Shown: in pieces, positions 29,237 to 33,717 of the stretch
Numbering within the stretch: the stretch's first letter is position 1
Layout of the letters: each line of letters starts with the position of its first letter
Assembly (NCBI GenBank): GCA_002314455.1
Contig: DCFZ01000035.1
Coordinates: forward strand, 1 to 33,717
Source: Lentisphaeria bacterium UBA1791
GTDB lineage: Bacteria > Verrucomicrobiota > Lentisphaeria > Victivallales > Victivallaceae
Reading direction: 5' to 3'
DNA length: 33,717 nucleotides
Translations under genes and position numbers: made by a program
Notes under the pieces: model-generated
Told to the model about the DNA's origin: nothing
Databases searched by the model: none
The model's input: only the letters and a program-made list of their open reading frames with translations

Positions 29237-31795
29237 ATGGCAGGTGATTACGAATTCAGCCGCATTGAGAAAAAGTGGCAGAAGTTCTGGGAGGAAAACC
29301 ACACGTTCCGGGCGATCGACAACAGTCCGAAACCCAAATACTACTGTCTGGATATGTTTCCCTATCCCTCCGGGGCGGGGCTTCACGTCGGGCACCCCGA
29401 GGGGTACACCGCGACTGACATCATCTGCCGCTACAAGCGTATGAGGGGCTTCAACGTTTTGCATCCGATGGGGTGGGACGCTTTCGGTCTGCCCGCCGAG
29501 CAGTACGCGGTCGAAACGGGAACTCACCCGTCGATCACGACGCAGAAAAACGTCGACCACTTCCGCGCGCAGATCAAGGCGCTCGGTTTCAGCTACGACT
29601 GGGATCGCGAGATCAACACGACCGATCCCAAGTACTACAAGTGGACGCAGTGGATCTTTATGCAGCTCTACAAGAAAGGGCTCGCCTATCTCGACGAGGT
29701 GCCGGTCAACTGGTGCCCCGCGCTCGGCACCGTGCTCGCCAACGAGGAAGTGATCAACGGGCGCAGTGAACGCGGCAACCACCCGGTAGAACGCCGCCCG
29801 ATGAAGCAGTGGATGTTCAAGATCACCGAATACGCCGAACGGTTGCTGAAAGATCTCGACTTGCTCGACTGGCCCGAGGGCGTCAAGGAAATGCAGCGCA
29901 ACTGGATCGGCAAGTCGATCGGCGCCGAAGTGACCTTTCAGACCGACGCGGGGTGCGCCGTCACCGTTTACACGACGCGCCCGGATACGCTTTTCGGCGC
30001 GACCTATATGGTCTTGTCGCCGGAACATCCGTTGGTCGACAAGCTGACGACTGCCGATCAGCGCGCCGCCGTCGAGGCTTACCGCGTGGAAGCGTCGCAC
30101 AAGAGCGAACTTGACCGCACCGACAATTCCAATGAAAAGACCGGCGCCTTTACGGGCAGTTACGCGATCGACCCGGTCAACGGCGTCAGGATTCCGATCT
30201 GGATTGCCGATTACGTCTTGACCAGCTACGGCACCGGCGCGATCATGGCGGTGCCGGCGCACGATACGCGCGACTTTGATTTCGCGGTGAAATTCGGTCT
30301 GCCGATCAAGTGCATCATTCAGCCCGATCCCGCCGAAGCCGCCGCCAACAACTGCGACGTCGAAGCGGTGCTCGCGGGCCGTGCCTGCTGGACGGGCGAG
30401 GGCAAGCTGATGAATTCCGCCAACGCCGAGGGGCTGGATCTCAACGGGATGAGCGTGAGCGAATCCAAACCGGCGGCGACGGCGTGGCTCGCCGCACGCG
30501 GTTGCGGCAAGCAGAGCGTCAAATACAAGCTCCGCGACTGGCTTTTCAGCCGTCAGCGTTACTGGGGCGAACCTTTCCCGATTATCCACTACGAAGACGG
30601 CTCGATCGAGCTTGTCGACGAAGCCGATCTGCCGGTCTCGCTACCGGAAATGAGCGACTTCAAGCCGACCGGTACGGGGGAACCGCCGCTGGCGCGCTCC
30701 AAGGAGTTCACCGACTACGTCAATCCGCGCGACGGCCGCCGCGGTCGCCGCGAGACCAACACGATGCCGCAGTGGGCGGGCTCCTGCTGGTATTATCTGC
30801 GCTACATCGACCCCCAAAACGACAAGCTCGCGTGGGATCCCGAAAAGGAACGCTACTGGATGCCGGTCGACCTCTACATCGGCGGCGCCGAACACGCGGT
30901 GCTCCACTTGCTCTACGCGCGTTTCTGGCACAAGGTGCTGTTTGACCTCGGCCTTGTCTCAACGCCGGAGCCTTTCCAGAAGCTCGTCAATCAGGGGATG
31001 ATCCTCGGGACTTCCTACAAGGATGGCCGCGGCGTGCTCGTGCCGACCGATCAGGTCGAATTTACGTCCAACGGGCCCGTCCGCAAGAGCGACGGCGAGA
31101 AACTCGTCGAATTTCCCGCCAAGATGTCCAAAAGCTTGCGCAACGTGGTCAATCCCGACGACGTCATCGCGCGCTACGGCGCGGACGGGATGCGGCTTTA
31201 CGAGATGTTCATGGGGCCCCTCGAAGCGACGAAGCCGTGGAATACGACCGGCGTCGAGGGCGTTTTCCGCTTCCTCAAGCGCGCCTACCGCGTCTATCAG
31301 GAGATCCCGGTCAACGACGAAAAACCGTCGCCCGAAATGGAAAAACTTTGCCATGCTTCGATCCGCAAAGTGACCGAAGATCTCGACAATTTCGGTTTCA
31401 ACACGGCGATCAGCCAGTTGATGGTGATGCTCAACGAAATGGCGAAGCTCAAGACGATGCCGCGCTTTGTCGCGGAAACTTTTGTCCTTCTGCTCGCGCC
31501 CTTTGCGCCGCACCTCGCCGAGGAATTGTGGGAGCAGTTGGAACACAAGGAAACGCTCGCCTACGAGCCGTGGCCGACCTACGACGAGTCGAAACTCGTC
31601 GAAAGCGCGGTCGAAGTCCTCGTGCAGGTACTCGGCAAGCCCAAGGCGCGGCTGATGATGCCGGTCAACTGCGACAAGGAAACGGCGGAAAAACTTGCCC
31701 TCGCCTCAAGCGACGTGCAAGCGGCGATTGCCGGCCGTTCGGTCGTCAAAGTGATCTGCGTACCCGGACGTCTGGTCAACATCGTCGTCAAGTAG
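29237..31795 (+). CDS. leuS: Leucine-tRNA ligase
   Basis: An 852-residue class I synthetase. The HIGH-type motif reads HVGH inside FPYPSGAGLHVGHPEGYT, and KMSKS is present in KMSKSLRNVVNPDDV. The CP1 editing domain is complete, with TTRPDTLFGATYMVLSPEHPLV and GTGAIMAVPAHDTRDFDFA. The zinc-type insert NWCPALGTVLANEEV is followed by GRSERGNHPVERRPMKQWMFKITEYAERLL, typical of bacterial LeuRS. The C-terminal tRNA-binding domain ends near KVICVPGRLVNIVVK. The ATG at 29237 follows GGAG and the promoter; the open frame further upstream is untranslated leader. nadD begins 7 bp downstream. Confidence 0.97.
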   Translation: MAGDYEFSRIEKKWQKFWEENHTFRAIDNSPKPKYYCLDMFPYPSGAGLHVGHPEGYTATDIICRYKRMRGFNVLHPMGWDAFGLPAEQYAVETGTHPSITTQKNVDHFRAQIKALGFSYDWDREINTTDPKYYKWTQWIFMQLYKKGLAYLDEVPVNWCPALGTVLANEEVINGRSERGNHPVERRPMKQWMFKITEYAERLLKDLDLLDWPEGVKEMQRNWIGKSIGAEVTFQTDAGCAVTVYTTRPDTLFGATYMVLSPEHPLVDKLTTADQRAAVEAYRVEASHKSELDRTDNSNEKTGAFTGSYAIDPVNGVRIPIWIADYVLTSYGTGAIMAVPAHDTRDFDFAVKFGLPIKCIIQPDPAEAAANNCDVEAVLAGRACWTGEGKLMNSANAEGLDLNGMSVSESKPAATAWLAARGCGKQSVKYKLRDWLFSRQRYWGEPFPIIHYEDGSIELVDEADLPVSLPEMSDFKPTGTGEPPLARSKEFTDYVNPRDGRRGRRETNTMPQWAGSCWYYLRYIDPQNDKLAWDPEKERYWMPVDLYIGGAEHAVLHLLYARFWHKVLFDLGLVSTPEPFQKLVNQGMILGTSYKDGRGVLVPTDQVEFTSNGPVRKSDGEKLVEFPAKMSKSLRNVVNPDDVIARYGADGMRLYEMFMGPLEATKPWNTTGVEGVFRFLKRAYRVYQEIPVNDEKPSPEMEKLCHASIRKVTEDLDNFGFNTAISQLMVMLNEMAKLKTMPRFVAETFVLLLAPFAPHLAEELWEQLEHKETLAYEPWPTYDESKLVESAVEVLVQVLGKPKARLMMPVNCDKETAEKLALASSDVQAAIAGRSVVKVICVPGRLVNIVVK

Positions 31796-31802
31796 ACAAG
31801 AA

Positions 31803-32390
31803 ATGCGAAGCGCATTTTTCGGCGGCAGTTTCGACCCTCCGCACGCGGGACATCTCGCGGTGGCGCGCGGGGCGCTCGCTTCCGGGAAATGCGATTTCAT
31901 CCGCTGGGTCGTCGGACGGACGCCGCCGCATAAGCTTGCGGCGAAACGCGCGCCCTTTGCCGACCGGCTGGCGATGGTCGAGTTGCTGATCGGCAACGAG
32001 CAAGCCATGGCGTCGTCCGATCTTGAACTTGAATTCCCGCAGGGGACGCCAAGTTATACGATCGACGCGCTGGCGCTTTACGAAACGCGTTACGGAGAAA
32101 GACCGGCGCTGTTGATCGGCGCCGATTCGCTGCTGGAATTGCATACGTGGCGCGAAGCGTATCGCCTCGTCTGCGAATATGAGATTTTGACTTATCCGCG
32201 CCCGGGATGCCGGGTGACGGAAATTTCGCTCGCCGCCAACTGGGGCGAGCGCGAGGTGGAAAAATTGCTTGCCGGCGTGTTGCCGGGGGAACTTTTTGAC
32301 GTGTCGTCGACAAAGCTCCGCAAAAAGACAAGCGAAGAAGAAAACAGCGCGCTGCGCGACTATATCGCCGCACATCGCCTTTACCGTTAA
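31803..32390 (+). CDS. nadD: Nicotinate-nucleotide adenylyltransferase
   Basis: Makes nicotinic acid adenine dinucleotide from NaMN and ATP in NAD synthesis. The 195-residue protein carries the nucleotidyltransferase motif FGGSFDPPHAGHL at the N-terminus, the TPPHK substrate motif, LLIGADSLLELHTWREA, and SSTKLRKK, the diverged ISSTxIR ATP motif near the C-terminus. It starts 7 bp after leuS and is followed by rsfS after 14 bp; nadD-rsfS is one of the most widely kept gene pairs in bacteria. Confidence 0.95.
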   Translation: MRSAFFGGSFDPPHAGHLAVARGALASGKCDFIRWVVGRTPPHKLAAKRAPFADRLAMVELLIGNEQAMASSDLELEFPQGTPSYTIDALALYETRYGERPALLIGADSLLELHTWREAYRLVCEYEILTYPRPGCRVTEISLAANWGEREVEKLLAGVLPGELFDVSSTKLRKKTSEEENSALRDYIAAHRLYR

Positions 32391-32404
32391 CAAGGGAGTT
32401 TTTT

Positions 32405-32818
32405 ATGCCGAAAAAGCAAACGAAAACGAACGAAGCCGATCTCGCTTTGCTCGAAGTCTGCCGTCAAAGCATTGAGGAAAAACAGGGCGTCGACTTGATC
32501 ACGCTCTCGCCGGGCGCCGCATCGAGCGTCGCCGATCACTACGTCATCGCGACCGCCGAATCGGAACCGCAACTGCGGGCGATGGCTTCCAACGTCGAAC
32601 GCACCGTGCGCGAAAAACTGGCGAAACGCCCCTTGTCGCAACCGAGCGACAGCCTTTCCGGCTGGGTGCTGATCGACTTCGGCAACGTGCTCGTGCATTT
32701 GATGACGCAGGAAGCGCGTGCGAAATACGATCTTGAGGGCTTGTGGGGTGAAATGCCGGAAGAACCGTTGAAACGGCTCACGAAACGCAAGTCGGCAAAA
32801 GCGGAAAAAGATGAATAA
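32405..32818 (+). CDS. rsfS: Ribosomal silencing factor RsfS
   Basis: Binds ribosomal protein L14 and blocks subunit joining when nutrients are scarce. The 137-residue product contains the family core: ADHYVIATAESEPQLRAMASNVE, then DSLSGWVLIDFGNVLVHLMTQEARAKYDLEGLWGE, which includes the WVLIDFGDVLVHL-like strand. Basic residues end the protein. A GGGAG ribosome-binding site sits before the ATG. The stop overlaps the next gene by 8 bp. Confidence 0.94.
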   Translation: MPKKQTKTNEADLALLEVCRQSIEEKQGVDLITLSPGAASSVADHYVIATAESEPQLRAMASNVERTVREKLAKRPLSQPSDSLSGWVLIDFGNVLVHLMTQEARAKYDLEGLWGEMPEEPLKRLTKRKSAKAEKDE

Positions 32819-33422
32819 TCCTGATTACCGTCACCGCAACTGGACGGAGTTTCAATGGGAAGCGGCGATCCGCCGCGACGAGGCGCGCATCGCCCGTTAC
32901 TTTTGGGAACTGCCCAATTGCCTCGATCTGCCGGGCGAAGAAGAGCTCATTTTTGAGCAAATGCGCACGGGGAGCGATCTTTTGCCCGTCGGCAGTACGC
33001 CCGATGCAATCCACAACTGGTGTTATTCCGACTGCGACGACGACGACGAGCGCGACGATCTGCCGCCCCGCCGTGAACGTTCGGAAGAGAGCGATCGCGT
33101 CGACCGCCTCGCCGCCGAATGGAATATCGAAGTCTGCAGTGTCGCCGACGGCGCCTTGCTGATGCCGGCGCTGGGCGTTTCCTGCGGATACGCGAAACTG
33201 CTGGCGCGACTGATCGATTTCATCGAGAGCGATCCGGAACGGGAAAAACCGTTGATGCGCACCTTGGGCAAGCGCACGCTTGCCGATCTCAATGAACTTC
33301 TGATCCTGCTGGATGAATGCGCCGATTGCCGTCCGGCGCTCGGCGTCCTCGCCGACGCTCATCGCGAACAGTTGTTACAGATCCGCGAACATATTTTAGA
33401 GAAACTGCACCGGTTGAAATAG
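32811..33422 (+). CDS. Hypothetical acidic protein, last gene of the leuS operon
   Basis: A 203-residue soluble protein that I do not recognise. It is acidic, with a middle segment CYSDCDDDDERDDLPPRRER (two cysteines and a run of aspartates) and helical N- and C-terminal parts. The C-terminus contains heptad-like leucines (HREQLLQIREHILEKLHRLK) that may form a coiled coil. The N-terminal RHRNWTEFQWEAAIRRDEARIARYFWELP is tryptophan and arginine rich. Its ATG lies inside the rsfS 3' end, so it is translated from the same message. The function is unknown; position suggests a ribosome- or NAD-related role only loosely. Confidence 0.7.
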   Translation: MNNPDYRHRNWTEFQWEAAIRRDEARIARYFWELPNCLDLPGEEELIFEQMRTGSDLLPVGSTPDAIHNWCYSDCDDDDERDDLPPRRERSEESDRVDRLAAEWNIEVCSVADGALLMPALGVSCGYAKLLARLIDFIESDPEREKPLMRTLGKRTLADLNELLILLDECADCRPALGVLADAHREQLLQIREHILEKLHRLK

Positions 33423-33717
33423 CCGGGCGGCTGATGGTGGGCTCACGCCGATGCCGCGAAATGGGCGAAAGCCTCCTCACTCGCGCCTTTAATGCTCGTC
33501 TCGCATCATAAGCGAATTGGCATTGCTATATTTTCCCCTGATACATACCCTATGTAGTCGGGGCGGGCGGAGCGGTCAAGCGGAGCAGAGCCCCGCGTGG
33601 GACATCCATTCCCGGGCGGTAACAATATAGACGACCGCGAGCGTGACGGGCAACGCCCGACACGCTTGCGGAACCGCCCAAAGTACAAAATCCAGCCCGT
33701 GGCTGGTTGAGGGAGCC
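33423..33717. other. Gene-free tail with structured repeats
   Basis: No convincing gene is visible in these 295 bases. Open frames exist on both strands, but none has a plausible start and ribosome-binding site. The notable content is a nested inverted repeat at 33614-33679, a second small perfect hairpin CCAGCC-CGT-GGCTGG (33692-33706), and an arrangement CGGGGC...GCCCCG near 33556-33595 with two copies of GCGGAGC between. A weak minus-strand promoter pattern (TTGCCC-N18-TATATT) falls at 33653-33624, overlapping the big hairpin. Confidence 0.5.
33614..33679. repeat. Large nested inverted repeat
   Basis: An inner hairpin at 33635-33671 has arms of 17 bases around an AAC loop with only one G-T pair and one A-A mismatch. 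It is embedded in an outer stem GGGCGGT (33614-33620) and ACCGCCC (33673-33679). No T-run follows on either strand, so it is not an ordinary terminator. It could be a structured RNA, a palindromic repeat of the REP kind, or a recombination site. Confidence 0.6.

Noticed and set aside
33506..33688. Small 60-codon minus-strand frame in the tail region
   Set aside because: TTG start without ribosome-binding site, and it runs straight through the hairpin; a plus-strand frame through the same bases is equally open.

Overview
The window looks like chromosomal core sequence from a GC-rich diderm bacterium. MurJ, two lipoprotein signal peptides and a Wzc/CapB-type tyrosine kinase point to a cell envelope with an outer membrane. 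My best guess is a PVC-superphylum member (Lentisphaerota or a near relative). This rests on the overall feel of the proteins and the atypical gene neighbourhoods, not on a search, so treat it as inference. No phage, transposase, CRISPR array, rRNA or tRNA was found. Genes are densely packed, and at least seven neighbouring pairs share a 4-bp ATGA or GTGA stop/start overlap or a nearly identical junction.

Layout. (1) 23-6129, minus: an operon reading TPR lipoprotein, dnaG, small lipoprotein, stand-alone methionine synthase reactivation protein, and short metH. Its promoter is at 6179-6207. (2) 6219-6779, minus: a Nudix hydrolase, with a promoter divergent from the next unit. (3) 6975-9506, plus: mgtC-like gene, hisC, and an orphan PstS-like periplasmic protein. 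(4) 9640-13819, plus: a BY-kinase with a 12-fold Gly-Tyr tail, its PHP-type tyrosine phosphatase, a RicT/PSP1-family protein, and a membrane protein with a zincin HExxH motif. (5) 13794-26270, minus: thrS, infC, rpmI, rplT, a strong terminator or attenuator, then pheS, pheT, ribH, nusB, ftsY, ribD, ribE, an unknown gene and murJ. (6) 26416-28900, minus: rpsP, khpA, trmD, rplS, rnhB. The rimM gene usually found between rpsP and trmD is absent. (7) 29237-33422, plus: leuS, nadD, rsfS and an unknown gene. (8) 33423-33717: a gene-free tail with a large nested inverted repeat.

How it works together. Most genes serve translation (three aminoacyl-tRNA synthetases, IF-3, L20, L35, S16, L19, TrmD, RsfS, KhpA), replication (DnaG), protein targeting (FtsY), riboflavin, NAD, histidine and methionine synthesis, and cell-wall lipid II flipping. 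The least ordinary parts are the kinase-phosphatase-RicT-zincin cluster, which has no polysaccharide genes around it; the split cobalamin methionine synthase; an infC gene that seems to start with AUA; and a set of seven promoters sharing the pattern TTGCAA-N16/17-TATATT. I did not find a convincing new defence or mobile system.
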